DNA from: Ancylobacter moscoviensis
GTDB lineage: Bacteria > Pseudomonadota > Alphaproteobacteria > Rhizobiales > Xanthobacteraceae
DNA length: 64,000 nt
Direction: 5' to 3'
Assembly: GCF_007559435.1 (NCBI RefSeq)
Contig: NZ_VMBP01000006.1
Coordinates: 124,001-188,000, forward strand
Part shown: in pieces, positions 1-11,300 of the stretch
How positions within the stretch are numbered: the first letter of the stretch is position 1
Layout of the letters: the number at the start of each line of letters is the position of its first letter
Notes under the pieces: model-generated
Database searches by the model: none
Told to the model about the DNA's origin: nothing
Seen by the model: only the letters and a program-made list of their open reading frames with translations
Position numbers and translations under genes: made by a program

Positions 1-1
1 T

Positions 2-334
2 TTCCACAGCTATGAGGCCGTACGGCACGATTTCGAGAGCTGGCGGCCCAAGCTTGGCCCGAATGCCGTCGTTCTGTTCCACGACAGCTACGAGTTCCAC
101 CCCGGCTTCGGCGTCTACCAGCTCTTCGCCGAGCTTTCCGAACGGTATCCGCATTTCGAGTTCCACCACGGGCATGGCCTCGGGGTGATCGGCATGTCGG
201 ACCGGGTGCCGGGGCCGCTCGGCGGGCTGTTGCGGCCGGCCGGCTGGAAGAAGGGCCCGTTCAACGGATTCCGTCTTCGCCGCGAGCGTCGTATTCGCGC
301 GCATTTCGCGCGTCTGGGAGGGGCGGTAGGTTGA
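2..334 (+). CDS. C-terminal end of a methyltransferase/glycosyltransferase-type protein (5' end outside window)
   Basis: An open frame enters from the left edge and stops at TGA 332-334, leaving 110 residues. It reads ...GPNAVVLFHDSYEFHPGFGVYQL..., a pattern typical of the end of class I SAM-dependent methyltransferase domains (Methyltransf_24 type) found in polysaccharide biosynthesis proteins, where an HD pair follows a hydrophobic strand. The last 30 residues are rich in arginine. The N-terminal part, including any SAM motif or partner glycosyltransferase domain, lies outside the window, so the substrate cannot be judged. It runs in the same direction as glmM but is separated from it by about 150 bp. 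Confidence 0.6.
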   Translation, partial: FHSYEAVRHDFESWRPKLGPNAVVLFHDSYEFHPGFGVYQLFAELSERYPHFEFHHGHGLGVIGMSDRVPGPLGGLLRPAGWKKGPFNGFRLRRERRIRAHFARLGGAVG

Positions 335-483
335 CCGCCCGTCCGGATGCGGACGAAAGGAACGCTTACACTTTGTGAAACCCTCGCGTGCATGCTGAAT
401 GGTAGAGAGATCGCAACGCGAGCGGGATATCCATGCCGCCGGATTCGCCACGGGCGTCCGGCGGCATCTGCATGAGGCAGGTC

Positions 484-1827
<1,344 letters not shown>

Positions 1828-1842
1828 TCGGGCGCGTGCGCT

Positions 1843-1882
1843 CTCCTCGAGGAGGGTGCCGGCCTCTCCTTTGTGAGGAGAG
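1843..1882. repeat. Two small palindromic hairpins after glmM
   Basis: A perfect 12-bp palindrome CTCCTCGAGGAG (1843-1854) is followed by an inverted repeat with 7-bp arms, CTCTCCT and AGGAGAG, around TTGTG (1864-1882). There is no T-tract, so this is not a canonical intrinsic terminator, although it sits between the convergent glmM and choV ends. The CTCTCC/GGAGAG theme resembles the longer repeat mosaic at 17,414-17,515. Confidence 0.45.
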
Positions 1883-1999
1883 ACCGGTCCGGGCGACCCC
1901 CTCCGCGCCCGAAAGCACTTCCCGAATCGACTGTTGAGGTCCGATCCCAAGGGAAATGCTCACATCCGGCGTGCGTGGCGCGTGCGTCGGTGGGCGGCC

Positions 2000-3193
<1,194 letters not shown>

Positions 3194-3196
3194 GGC

Positions 3197-4048
3197 TTAT
3201 CCCTTTCGCGAGCGCCGCTCGGGCCGCTTGCAGACGCGGTCGAGGACGATGGCCAGCACGACGATGGCGAGGCCCGCCTCGAAGCCCATGGCGATGTTCA
3301 CCGAGTTCAGCGCGCGCACCACCGGCTTGCCGAGCCCGTCGGCGCCGACCAGGGCGGCGATGACGACCATGGACAGGCTGAGCATGATGCACTGGGTGAT
3401 GCCGGCCATGATGGTGGGCAGCGCGTAGGGCAGCTCCACCTTGAACAGCAGCTGGGTCTTGGTCGCGCCGAAGGCCTTTCCCGCCTCGTAGAGCGCCGGC
3501 GGCACCGACGAGATGCCGAGATGGGTGAGGCGGATCGGGGCGGGGAGCGAGAAGATCACGGTCGAGATCAGCCCCGGCACCGCGCCGAGCCCGAACAGCA
3601 CCAGCGTCGGGATCAGGTACACGAAGGTCGGGATGGTCTGCATCAGGTCGAGGATCGGCCGGATGGCGGTGTAGAGCCAGGGGCGGTGCGCGGCGGCGAT
3701 ACCGATGGGCACGCCGACGATGACGCAGACCAGCGTGGCGCAGATGACGAGAGAGAGCGTCTCCATCGTCGCCTGCCAGTAGCCGAGATTGGTGACCAGC
3801 AGCAACGCGCCGACGATGAAGACCACCAGCCCGATCGAGCGGTGCATCAGCCAGGCGCCGAGCCCGAACAGCGCGATGAGCAGGAGCGGGGGCACCCAGA
3901 GGAGGGCGGCGGTGAAGCCCCCGATCAGCGCGCCGAGGACGAGCGAGACGAAATCGAAGAACCCCTGACCGTGCGTGGTGAGCAGGTCGACGAAGTCCCG
4001 CAGCCAGATCCCCAGCGGGATCTTGTGCTCGGTCAGCCAGTCATACAT
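3197..4048 (-). CDS. choW: Choline/glycine betaine ABC transporter permease
   Basis: Inner-membrane permease of 283 aa with several hydrophobic segments and the conserved loop of binding-protein-dependent permeases (EAGKAFGATKTQ followed by a LPYALPTIMAG segment). Start: an ATG at 4048 gives MYDWLTEHKIPLG and is preceded by a GGGAG ribosome-binding site. The frame stays open to 4108 but those codons lack a better site. It lies between the binding-protein gene choX (145 bp gap) and choV (3 bp). The product should form the translocation pore with ChoV and receive substrate from ChoX. Confidence 0.92.
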   Translation of the reverse strand: MYDWLTEHKIPLGIWLRDFVDLLTTHGQGFFDFVSLVLGALIGGFTAALLWVPPLLLIALFGLGAWLMHRSIGLVVFIVGALLLVTNLGYWQATMETLSLVICATLVCVIVGVPIGIAAAHRPWLYTAIRPILDLMQTIPTFVYLIPTLVLFGLGAVPGLISTVIFSLPAPIRLTHLGISSVPPALYEAGKAFGATKTQLLFKVELPYALPTIMAGITQCIMLSLSMVVIAALVGADGLGKPVVRALNSVNIAMGFEAGLAIVVLAIVLDRVCKRPERRSRKG

Positions 4049-4193
4049 GGCGCACTCCCGACGGCGCAGGTGGATGTGTGGTGATGTGCGGGTGGGGCCC
4101 CCGCCCATGCGGTGGCGGGGTCAAAGCCGGTTCTCGCCGCGAAGTTGCCGACCGGGCTCCCGCCGCCGGTGCGGCGGGAGGCCGGCGCGGTCA

Positions 4194-5153
4194 TCAGATC
4201 TTGAGGGCCTTCTTGACCGCCGGCACCGCCGGCTGGCCGTCGATGGTGGTCACGCCGGCGAGCCAGGGCTCCCAGACGGTGGGATTGGCCTTGAGCCACT
4301 TCTCGGCCGCCTTGGACGGCTCCATGCCGTCGAGCAGGATGTAGCCCATCACCACGTTCTCGGTGTCGAGCGAGAACTTCAGGTTCTTGATGAAGGTGCC
4401 GACATTCGGGCAGTCGGTGGCGTAGCCGGCGCGGGTGTTGGTGTAGATGGTCGCGCCGCCGTAGTTCGGGCCGAACACGTCGTCGCCGCCCGAGAGGTAG
4501 CTCATCTTGAACTTGGCGTTCATCGGATGCGGCTCCCAGCCGAGGAAGACGATGGCTTCCTTGCGCTTGGAGGCGCGCTCGACCTGGGCCAGCATGCCCT
4601 GTTCGCTGGATTCGACGAGATCGAAGCCCTTCAGCCCGAACTTGTCGTCCTTGATCATGTCGAGGATCAGACGGTTGCCGTCATTGCCCGGCTCGATGCC
4701 GTAGATCTTGCCGCCGAGCTTGTCCTTGAACTTGGCGATGTCGGCGAAGGACTTCAGGCCTTCCTCGTAGAGATAGGTCGGCACGGCAAGCGTGTACTTG
4801 GCGCCTTCGAGGTTCACCCCGATGACCTCGACCGACTTGTCCTCGCGATAGGGCTTGAGGTCGGCTTCCATGGTCGGCATCCAGTTGCCGAGGAAGACGT
4901 CGATGTCCTTGGTCTGCATCGACTTGTAGGTCACGGGCACCGACAGCACCTGCGTCTTCGGCGTGTAGCCGAGGGCTTCGAGGATCGAGGAGGCGATGGC
5001 GGTGGTGGCGGTGATGTCGGTCCAGCCGACATCGGCGAACCGCACCGTCTTGCAGGCGGCGGGCTCGGCGGCGCGGGCGGTGTCGCGGAGCGTCGGGGCG
5101 GCGGCCAGCGCCAGCCCGAGAGCGGCCGCGGCCGCGAGTTTGAAGGTGCGCAT
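4194..5153 (-). CDS. choX: Choline-binding periplasmic protein of the ABC transporter
   Basis: Periplasmic substrate-binding protein (319 aa from ATG 5153) with a signal peptide in about the first 29 residues (MRTFKL then an alanine/leucine-rich core). The ligand box matches Sinorhizobium ChoX closely. Tryptophans fall at 44 (VGWTD), 91 (GNWMP) and 206 (GWEPHP), tyrosine at 120, aspartate at 46 and asparagine at 157, each one residue later than the ChoX positions I recall (W43, D45, W90, Y119, N156, W205). This supports choline as the main ligand. It is the first gene of choXWV, and its promoter region holds a perfect BetI-like palindrome at 5390-5409. Confidence 0.94.
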   Translation of the reverse strand: MRTFKLAAAAALGLALAAAPTLRDTARAAEPAACKTVRFADVGWTDITATTAIASSILEALGYTPKTQVLSVPVTYKSMQTKDIDVFLGNWMPTMEADLKPYREDKSVEVIGVNLEGAKYTLAVPTYLYEEGLKSFADIAKFKDKLGGKIYGIEPGNDGNRLILDMIKDDKFGLKGFDLVESSEQGMLAQVERASKRKEAIVFLGWEPHPMNAKFKMSYLSGGDDVFGPNYGGATIYTNTRAGYATDCPNVGTFIKNLKFSLDTENVVMGYILLDGMEPSKAAEKWLKANPTVWEPWLAGVTTIDGQPAVPAVKKALKI

Positions 5154-5389
5154 CGTTTCTGTTCCCGGTTGGCATCCTGGCAGGATCATGGAACCGGCAT
5201 GGCCTGACGCCAAGTCCGGCACGACCTCAATCGACAAGTCGGAGTCGGATACGTCCCGCCCGCCGCCCGAAAGAGAGCGATGCTGCCCGGAACCCTGTGC
5301 GGGGCCGGACGGAGATGGACGTACTCAACCCTGTCGGCACCTGCGGCGCGCTATGGCACCCGATACCGGATGCGGCCTCTGGAAGGCTC

Positions 5390-5409
5390 TTTTGAATGAT
5401 CATTCAAAA
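5390..5409. promoter_or_regulatory. Candidate BetI operator for choXWV
   Basis: The 20-bp sequence TTTTGAATGATCATTCAAAA is a perfect palindrome about 240 bp upstream of the choX start. TetR-family regulators bind palindromes of this size, and BetI is encoded 196 bp away. The core TGAATGATCATTCA is close to the second site upstream of betI. Assignment to BetI is inference from proximity and similarity. Confidence 0.7.
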
Positions 5410-5566
5410 CATGATCGGGCATTTTGTCACGCGTAATTTTTGCCCAGATTTGCGAATTCTCGTCCCGTTTTGGTGCAGTTTGACCGAATCCGCCATCGTG
5501 CCAGAAGCATTGCGACGTCAGGGGTTGGGATGCGGGAGGCTCTTTGCGGCCCGATTGGATCGATGT

Positions 5567-5584
5567 ATTGTATGTTCATTCAAT
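5567..5584. promoter_or_regulatory. Candidate BetI operator for betI-betB-betA
   Basis: The 18-bp imperfect palindrome ATTGTATGTTCATTCAAT matches its own reverse complement at 14 of 18 positions and ends 20 bp before the GTG start at 5605. It shares the ATTCA half-site and overall spacing with the perfect palindrome at 5390-5409. Its position is suited to repression of the bet genes by BetI, relieved by choline in known systems. Confidence 0.65.
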
Positions 5585-5604
5585 AAGTCGATCAGGAGGG
5601 GCCG

Positions 5605-7770
5605 GTGGCCAGGGCGAATGCGCACGCGCAAGTCCATTCCGACCGGGGCGACGATTCCCTGCACGAGGAGGAGACGCGCCGGCGCGAGCCGGAGGACGTC
5701 CGGCGGCGGCAGCTGATCGACGCCACCATCGAATCCCTCGCCGAGATCGGCTTCAACGCCTCGACGCTGGCACAGATCGCCCGCCGCGCCGGCGTCTCGC
5801 CCGGCCTCGTGGCGCATTATTTCGGCGACAAGGACGGGCTGCTGGAGGCGACGCTGCGCTCGCTCTCGCTGCGGCTCTATCGCGCCACGGCGGCCCGGCT
5901 GGCGATGGCGGGGGACGCGCGCGGGCGCGTGCAGGCGCTGATCGATGCCAATCTGGCGCCGGAGGAGTTCGACCAGCGCACCTCCAGCGTCTGGCTCGCC
6001 TTCTGGGGGCAGGTCCTGCATTCCGAGCGGCTGCGGCGGGTGCAGCGCATCTATCAGGCGCGCATGCTCGCCAATTTGCGCCACGACCTGCGCAGCCTCG
6101 TCGCGCCCGGCGATGTGCACCGGGTCGCCATCACCATCGCCGCCGTCATCGACGGGCTGTGGCTGCGCTCGAGCCTTTCCGCCGCCGGCGAGACCGATTC
6201 CGTGAGCGCCCGCCAGGTCGCCTCGCTCTTCGTCGACGCCCAGATCACCGCCGCCCGGGACTCCCTTTCCGCTCCGGCTCCCGCCACTGATGGATCTCCT
6301 TGCATGACCAGCCGCCCCCCGCTCCACGCCAATCATATCGGCGGGCGCTACCGCCCGACTGGCGGCGCGACCTTCGAGACCCGCAATCCGGCCACCGGCG
6401 AGGTGCTCGCCGAGATCGAGATCGCCGGGGAGCCGGAGGTCGAGGCGGCGGTCGCGGCGGCGCGGCAGGGGCAGAAGCGCTGGGCGGCGATGACCGGCGC
6501 CGAGCGCGGGCGAATCCTCAAGCGCGCGGCGGAACTGCTGCGCGCGCGCAACGATGAGCTGGCGCGGCTGGAGACGCTCGACACCGGCAAGCCGATCCAG
6601 GAGACCAGCGTCGTCGACGTGCTCTCCGGGGCCGACTGCCTTGAATACTATGCCGGCCTTGCCGCCTCGCTGTCGGGCGAGCATGTCGATCTCGGCCCGA
6701 GCGCCTTCGGCTATACGCGGCGCGAGCCGCTCGGCATCGTCGCCGGCATCGGCGCGTGGAACTATCCGCTGCAGATCGCCTGCTGGAAGTCGGCCCCGGC
6801 GCTTGCCTGCGGCAACGCCATGATCTTCAAGCCGGCGGAATTGACCCCGCTCACCGCGCTCAAGCTGGCGGAAATCTACGTCGAGGCCGGCGTGCCGGAG
6901 GGCGTGTTCAGCGTGATGCAGGGCTTCGCCGATACGGGGCGCCTGCTCACCCGGCATCCCGCCGTCGCCAAGGTCTCGCTCACCGGCGAGGTCGGCACCG
7001 GCAAGAAGGTCATGGCGGATGCCGCCGGCACGCTGAAATACGTCACGCTGGAGCTGGGGGGTAAGTCGCCGCTCATCGTCTTCGACGACGCCGACCTCGA
7101 CGACGCCGTCTCGGGCGCGATGCTGGGCAATTTCTATTCGGCCGGCGAGGTCTGCTCGAACGGCACGCGCGTCTTCGTGCATGAGAAGGTGCGCGCGGCC
7201 TTCCTCGACAGGTTGGTCGCCCGTGTGGCGAAGATGGTGGTGGGCGATCCGCTCGACCCGGCGACGCAGGTCGGCGCGCTGATTTCGCCCGACCACATGG
7301 AGAAGGTTCTCTCCTACATCGCCAAGGGCAAGGCCGAGGGCGCCAAGGTGCTGGTCGGCGGCGAGCGCGTGGTGGCGAACGGGCTTGGGAAGGGCGCCTT
7401 CGTCGCGCCGACCGTGTTCGACGGCTGCGCGGACGGCATGAGCATCGTGCGCGAGGAGATCTTCGGTCCGGTGATGGCGGTGCTGTCCTTCACCGACGAG
7501 GACGAGGTGATCGCCCGCGCCAACGACACCGAGTTCGGCCTCGCCGCCGGCGTCTTCACGCGCGATCTGGCGCGCGGCCATCGGGTGATTGGACAGCTCG
7601 AAGCCGGCACCTGCTGGATCAACCACTACAACATCACGCCGATCGAACTGCCCTTCGGCGGGGTGAAGCAGTCCGGCCTCGGCCGTGAGAACGGCAAGGC
7701 GGCGATCGAACACTACACCCAGCTTAAGAGCGTCTACGTCAATCTTGGCCGCGTCGAGGCGCCCTACTGA
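5605..7770 (+). CDS. betI-betB: In-frame fusion: BetI-type TetR repressor joined to betaine aldehyde dehydrogenase BetB
   Basis: One open frame of 721 codons runs from GTG 5605 (AGGAGG at 5594-5599) to TGA 7768-7770. Residues about 35-230 are a BetI-like TetR regulator: a helix-turn-helix around [20 protein letters not shown] and a ligand domain with VWLAFWGQ and DGLWLRS, both typical of BetI. After a proline/alanine-rich linker, residue 234 is the Met that would begin BetB. The following 488 residues are a full-length NAD-dependent aldehyde dehydrogenase, with glutamate in LELGGKSP (BetB residue 250) and catalytic cysteine in GEVCSNG (residue 284). BetB oxidises betaine aldehyde to glycine betaine. 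No clear ribosome-binding site precedes ATG 6304. Normally these are two proteins; a lost stop codon or a single-base sequence error near 6250-6300 is the alternative to a true fusion. Confidence 0.85.
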   Translation: MARANAHAQVHSDRGDDSLHEEETRRREPEDVRRRQLIDATIESLAEIGFNASTLAQIARRAGVSPGLVAHYFGDKDGLLEATLRSLSLRLYRATAARLAMAGDARGRVQALIDANLAPEEFDQRTSSVWLAFWGQVLHSERLRRVQRIYQARMLANLRHDLRSLVAPGDVHRVAITIAAVIDGLWLRSSLSAAGETDSVSARQVASLFVDAQITAARDSLSAPAPATDGSPCMTSRPPLHANHIGGRYRPTGGATFETRNPATGEVLAEIEIAGEPEVEAAVAAARQGQKRWAAMTGAERGRILKRAAELLRARNDELARLETLDTGKPIQETSVVDVLSGADCLEYYAGLAASLSGEHVDLGPSAFGYTRREPLGIVAGIGAWNYPLQIACWKSAPALACGNAMIFKPAELTPLTALKLAEIYVEAGVPEGVFSVMQGFADTGRLLTRHPAVAKVSLTGEVGTGKKVMADAAGTLKYVTLELGGKSPLIVFDDADLDDAVSGAMLGNFYSAGEVCSNGTRVFVHEKVRAAFLDRLVARVAKMVVGDPLDPATQVGALISPDHMEKVLSYIAKGKAEGAKVLVGGERVVANGLGKGAFVAPTVFDGCADGMSIVREEIFGPVMAVLSFTDEDEVIARANDTEFGLAAGVFTRDLARGHRVIGQLEAGTCWINHYNITPIELPFGGVKQSGLGRENGKAAIEHYTQLKSVYVNLGRVEAPY

Positions 7771-9440
7771 TGCTGAACGGCGCGGGGGAGGCCTTCGACT
7801 ATGTGATCGTCGGGGCGGGTTCCGCCGGCTGCGTGCTGGCCGACCGCCTGAGCGCGGACGGGAAGAACCGCGTCCTGGTGCTGGAATTCGGCGGCTCCGA
7901 CCGCTCCGTGTTCATCCAGATGCCGAGCGCGCTCTCCATCCCGATGAACATGAAGAAATACAACTGGATGTATGAGAGCGAGCCCGAGCCGGGGCTCGAC
8001 GGCCGGCGCATGCACTGCCCGCGCGGCAAGGTGCTCGGCGGCTCCTCCTCCATCAACGGGCTCGTCTATATGCGCGGCGCGCCGGCCGATTTCGACCGCT
8101 GGCAGGAGGAGGGCGCGCAGGGCTGGTCCTATGCGGACGTGCTGCCCTATTTCCGCCGGGCGGAAACGCGCCGCGACGGGGGAGACGCCTATCGGGGCGC
8201 CGACGGGCCGCTCGCCACCCGCTACGGCACGCTGGCCAATCCGCTCTACAAGGCCTTCATCGAGGCGGCGCGCCAGGCCGGCTATCCCGCGAGCGAGGAC
8301 GTCAACGGCTACCAGCAGGAAGGCTTCGGCCGCATGGACATGACCGTCAGGGACGGCGTGCGCTGGTCGGCGGCCAATGCCTATCTCAAGCCGGCGATGA
8401 AGCGGGCGAACCTGAAGGTCGAGACCCATGCGCGGGTCGAGCGCGTGCTGTTCGAGGGGCGCCGCGCCGTCGGCGTCGTCTGGTCGCGGGGCGGCGAGAG
8501 GCACGAGGTGCGGGCGGCGCGCGAGGTCATCCTTTCCGGCGGGCCGATCAACTCGCCCCAGCTGCTCAAGCTTTCCGGCATCGGCAATGCCGACGAACTG
8601 CAGGCGCTCGGCATCGATGTAGTCGCCCATCGACCGGGGGTGGGCGAGAACCTGCAAGACCACCTCGAATTCTACTTCCAGGTCGCCTGCACGCAGCCGA
8701 TCACGCTCTATTCGCAGATGGGACTGTTCGCGCGCGGGCTCATCGGCGCCCGCTGGCTGCTCACCGGCGAGGGGCTCGGGGCGACCAACCATTTCGAGGC
8801 CTGCGGCTTCATCCGCTCGCGCGCCGGCATCGCCTCGCCGGACATCCAGTACCATTTCCTCCCGCTGGCCGTGACCTATGACGGGCAGGGGCTGGCGAGC
8901 GAGCACGGCTTCCAGGCCCATGTCGGGCCGATGCGTTCGAAGAGCCGGGGCTGGGTAAGGCTCAACTCCCCCGATCCGGCCGCGCCCCCGCGTATCCAGT
9001 TCAACTATCTCACCCATCCCGACGACATGGTGGAGTTCCGTGCCTGCGTGCGGCTCACCCGCGAGATCTTCGCGCAGAAGGCCTTCGACCCCTATCGCGG
9101 GCGGGAGATCCAGCCGGGCGCGGAGGTGACCGACGACGCGGCGATCGACGCCTTCGTGCGCGCCAAGGTCGAGAGCGCCTATCATCCCTCCTGCACCTGC
9201 AGGATGGGCGCGGCTTCCGACCCGATGGCGGTGCTCGATCCGCAGATGCGGGTGATCGGGGTGGAGGGGCTGCGCGTGGTGGATTCTTCCGCCATGCCGT
9301 CGATCACCAACGCCAATCTCAACGCGCCGACCATCATGATGGCGGAGAAGGCGGCGGACCATATCCTCGGCAAGCCGCTGCTCGCCCCGTCCAACGCGCC
9401 CTACTACGTCGCGCCGAACTGGCAGGTGGCGCAGCGTTAG
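7770..9440 (+). CDS. betA: Choline dehydrogenase
   Basis: BetA (556 aa) is a membrane-associated flavoenzyme of the GMC oxidoreductase family that oxidises choline to betaine aldehyde. The N-terminal FAD-binding motif [14 protein letters not shown], the GMC segment [14 protein letters not shown], the second GMC signature [17 protein letters not shown] and the C-terminal catalytic region [11 protein letters not shown] followed by NLNAPTIM are all present. The ATG overlaps the betB TGA by one base, implying translational coupling. Length is the usual 550-560 residues. With the BetB domain upstream it makes glycine betaine for osmoprotection or for the demethylation pathway encoded further right. 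Confidence 0.97.
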   Translation: MLNGAGEAFDYVIVGAGSAGCVLADRLSADGKNRVLVLEFGGSDRSVFIQMPSALSIPMNMKKYNWMYESEPEPGLDGRRMHCPRGKVLGGSSSINGLVYMRGAPADFDRWQEEGAQGWSYADVLPYFRRAETRRDGGDAYRGADGPLATRYGTLANPLYKAFIEAARQAGYPASEDVNGYQQEGFGRMDMTVRDGVRWSAANAYLKPAMKRANLKVETHARVERVLFEGRRAVGVVWSRGGERHEVRAAREVILSGGPINSPQLLKLSGIGNADELQALGIDVVAHRPGVGENLQDHLEFYFQVACTQPITLYSQMGLFARGLIGARWLLTGEGLGATNHFEACGFIRSRAGIASPDIQYHFLPLAVTYDGQGLASEHGFQAHVGPMRSKSRGWVRLNSPDPAAPPRIQFNYLTHPDDMVEFRACVRLTREIFAQKAFDPYRGREIQPGAEVTDDAAIDAFVRAKVESAYHPSCTCRMGAASDPMAVLDPQMRVIGVEGLRVVDSSAMPSITNANLNAPTIMMAEKAADHILGKPLLAPSNAPYYVAPNWQVAQR

Positions 9441-9517
9441 GAGCGCCGGGCACCGCCAAATCGCCGGCGATGCAAGGCAACTGTCAGGCATGGGATTCTA
9501 TGCCGGGTCAGGTTCAT

Positions 9518-10360
9518 ATGTGCGTCACCGACGACGCGACAGATGGGCTGGCGAACCCGGATCGGTCCATGCGTGTTTCGGTTGTGATCCCGGCCTATAA
9601 CGAGGCCGGCAATATCGGGGCTCTCGTTCGCGAGACGCTGGATGTCGTCCCGCCATCCCTGCTCGGTGAGATCATCGTCGTCGACGATTGCAGTGCCGAC
9701 GCCACCGCCGCCGAGGTGGCGGAGGTCGGCGATCCGCGTGTGCGTTGCCTCCGCCACCAGCGCCGCGCCGGCCAGAGCGCGGCGCTGCGTTCCGGCGTGC
9801 GGGCGGCGGTGTTTCCGGTCATCGTGACCATGGACGGCGACGGCCAGAACCCGCCCGCCGACATCGCCGCGCTTGCGGCCCGGCTGGGAGCCGAAGGGCA
9901 GGAGCCGGCGCTGGTCGGCGGCGTCCGGCAGAAGCGTCGGGCGTCCGGCTCGCGGCGCTGGGCCTCGCGCTTCGCCAACGGCCTGCGCGCCCGGCTGCTG
10001 GCCGACGATTGCCCGGACACGGGATGCGGTCTGAAGGCCTTCCACCGCGTCGCCTTTCTCGACCTGCCCTATTTCTCGACCATGCACCGCTACCTGCCGG
10101 CGCTGTTCCTCAGCTACGGCCATCAGCCGGCCTATTTGCCGGTGGGGGATCGCCCGCGGCGCGTGGGGCAGTCGAAATACACCAATCTTGGCCGGGCGTT
10201 GGTGGGCCTCTACGACCTGTTCGGCGTGGTCTGGCTGAGGCGGCGCACGCTGCTGCCGCCGGTGGTCGAGGAGAGGAGCACCAGCACCGTCGCGCCCATG
10301 CCTCTGGCGGCCTCCGCCCCGATGAGCGAGGCTCCGATCCGCCGGGCCATGGCGCGCTGA
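9518..10360 (+). CDS. Family 2 glycosyltransferase, polyprenyl-phosphate sugar transferase type
   Basis: GT2 protein of about 280 aa. The core begins VSVVIPAYNEAGNI, followed by IVVDDCSADAT and the catalytic MDGDGQNPP, the pattern of dolichol-phosphate mannose synthase/ArnC-type enzymes that load a sugar onto a lipid carrier. The C-terminal GLYDLFGVVWLRRR matches enzymes that pair with LAB_N and GT39 proteins. Both partners lie just to the right on the other strand, so a carrier-linked sugar for lipid A or other envelope lipids is likely. Start is uncertain: ATGs at 9470, 9500, 9518 and 9569 are in frame with no strong ribosome-binding site. Its last 151 bp overlap the PAP2 gene antiparallel. 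Confidence 0.8.
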   Translation: MCVTDDATDGLANPDRSMRVSVVIPAYNEAGNIGALVRETLDVVPPSLLGEIIVVDDCSADATAAEVAEVGDPRVRCLRHQRRAGQSAALRSGVRAAVFPVIVTMDGDGQNPPADIAALAARLGAEGQEPALVGGVRQKRRASGSRRWASRFANGLRARLLADDCPDTGCGLKAFHRVAFLDLPYFSTMHRYLPALFLSYGHQPAYLPVGDRPRRVGQSKYTNLGRALVGLYDLFGVVWLRRRTLLPPVVEERSTSTVAPMPLAASAPMSEAPIRRAMAR

Positions 10361-11202
10361 GCGCCGAGACAGGCGAGGACGGCCATGCCGGCTCCGGCGA
10401 GGCTCGCGCGGATGCTACGCCGGAAGGCCGCGCGGCGACCCGCCCAAAGCTCGCCGAACGCGGTGAGCCGCGCCTCCAGCGCCGCGTCGGCGAAGGTCTC
10501 GGCATAATCGACGAAGATCACCCGATAGAGCGCGGCGGCGAGCGTCAGCATCAGCCCGATCGAGATCGTCACGTCCGACAGGAAATGGGCGCCGAAGGCG
10601 ATGCGATTGAGCGACACCGCCGCGACAAGCACGCCCAGGATCGCCGCGACCTGCACCCGCCATTCGCGCGGCACGAACAGGGCGAGCGGCAGAAGGCAGG
10701 CGATGGTGGCGGCCTCGCCGGAGGTGAAGGAGCGGTTGAGCAGCCCTTCCGGGCCGATCACCCAGGCCGGCTGGAATGGCCAGGCGCCGCCGAACTCCTC
10801 GATGTTCACCGGCCGCGGTCGGCCCCAGAAGCTCTTCAGCGCGCCGTTCACCATCAGCCCCGGGCCGATGGAGAACAGGGCGATGAAATAGAGCGAGAAG
10901 CGGGGGGAGACGAGGCTCGGCTTGGCCGGATAGAGCAGCTTCAGGCCGATGGCGAGCGCCAGCAGGATCGGCAGGGCGACCGTCAGGTGCGAGGCGAGCG
11001 TGCGGAAATCGCGCAGGACATCGATGCGCGCTGCCGGGAAGCCCTGCTCATGGACGTAGAAGAGATGCGAGAAGGATCGATCTATGAACGGAAAGAGATA
11101 GAGTAATGCCGAGATAACGAATGTCGAAATAACGCAATAGGAGATAGGGTTATTTGAAATGTAAACCATTTTATTATGAAATATTTTGCCGTTCTTGTTC
11201 AT
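10210..11202 (-). CDS. PAP2-family membrane phosphatase with altered histidine motif
   Basis: This 330-residue membrane protein has about six hydrophobic segments and the three PAP2 signature regions: KSFWGRPRP (motif 1), SFTSGEA (motif 2) and SLNRIAFGAHFLSD (motif 3). Motif 2 normally reads PSGH; here glutamate replaces the histidine usually assigned as general acid. Motif 3 keeps the nucleophilic His with its Arg and Asp. Members remove phosphate from lipid A, undecaprenyl-PP or phosphatidic acid; the neighbouring lipid-modification genes favour an envelope lipid. The first ~35 codons are strikingly A/T-rich for this genome, and the last ~50 codons lie antisense to the GT2 gene, so both termini deserve caution. 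Confidence 0.75.
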   Translation of the reverse strand: MNKNGKIFHNKMVYISNNPISYCVISTFVISALLYLFPFIDRSFSHLFYVHEQGFPAARIDVLRDFRTLASHLTVALPILLALAIGLKLLYPAKPSLVSPRFSLYFIALFSIGPGLMVNGALKSFWGRPRPVNIEEFGGAWPFQPAWVIGPEGLLNRSFTSGEAATIACLLPLALFVPREWRVQVAAILGVLVAAVSLNRIAFGAHFLSDVTISIGLMLTLAAALYRVIFVDYAETFADAALEARLTAFGELWAGRRAAFRRSIRASLAGAGMAVLACLGAQRAMARRIGASLIGAEAARGMGATVLVLLSSTTGGSSVRRLSQTTPNRS

Positions 11203-11300
11203 TTTAATCTGCTTTGCCCCGCCTGCAATGCAGGAAAGCAGAAATCATGAATCGATGACGCCCGAATGAAGGGGTGGAGGCTGGCGAAAATATCCTGTGA

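Larger units (their letters stand above)
5154..5604. promoter_or_regulatory. Divergent cho/bet control region
   Basis: This 451-bp gene-free stretch separates choX (leftward) from the betI-betB-betA unit (rightward). It contains two related palindromes, described separately at 5390-5409 and 5567-5584, and an AGGAGG ribosome-binding site at 5594-5599 serving the GTG start at 5605. The section around 5390-5480 is visibly richer in A and T than its surroundings, as expected of promoter DNA. I could not assign -35/-10 boxes with confidence, and no further coding frame is convincing. Confidence 0.7.

Noticed and set aside
5544-6290. Alternative 248-codon frame inside betI
   Set aside because: Arginine/alanine-rich and lacks the TetR motif that is clear in the chosen frame.
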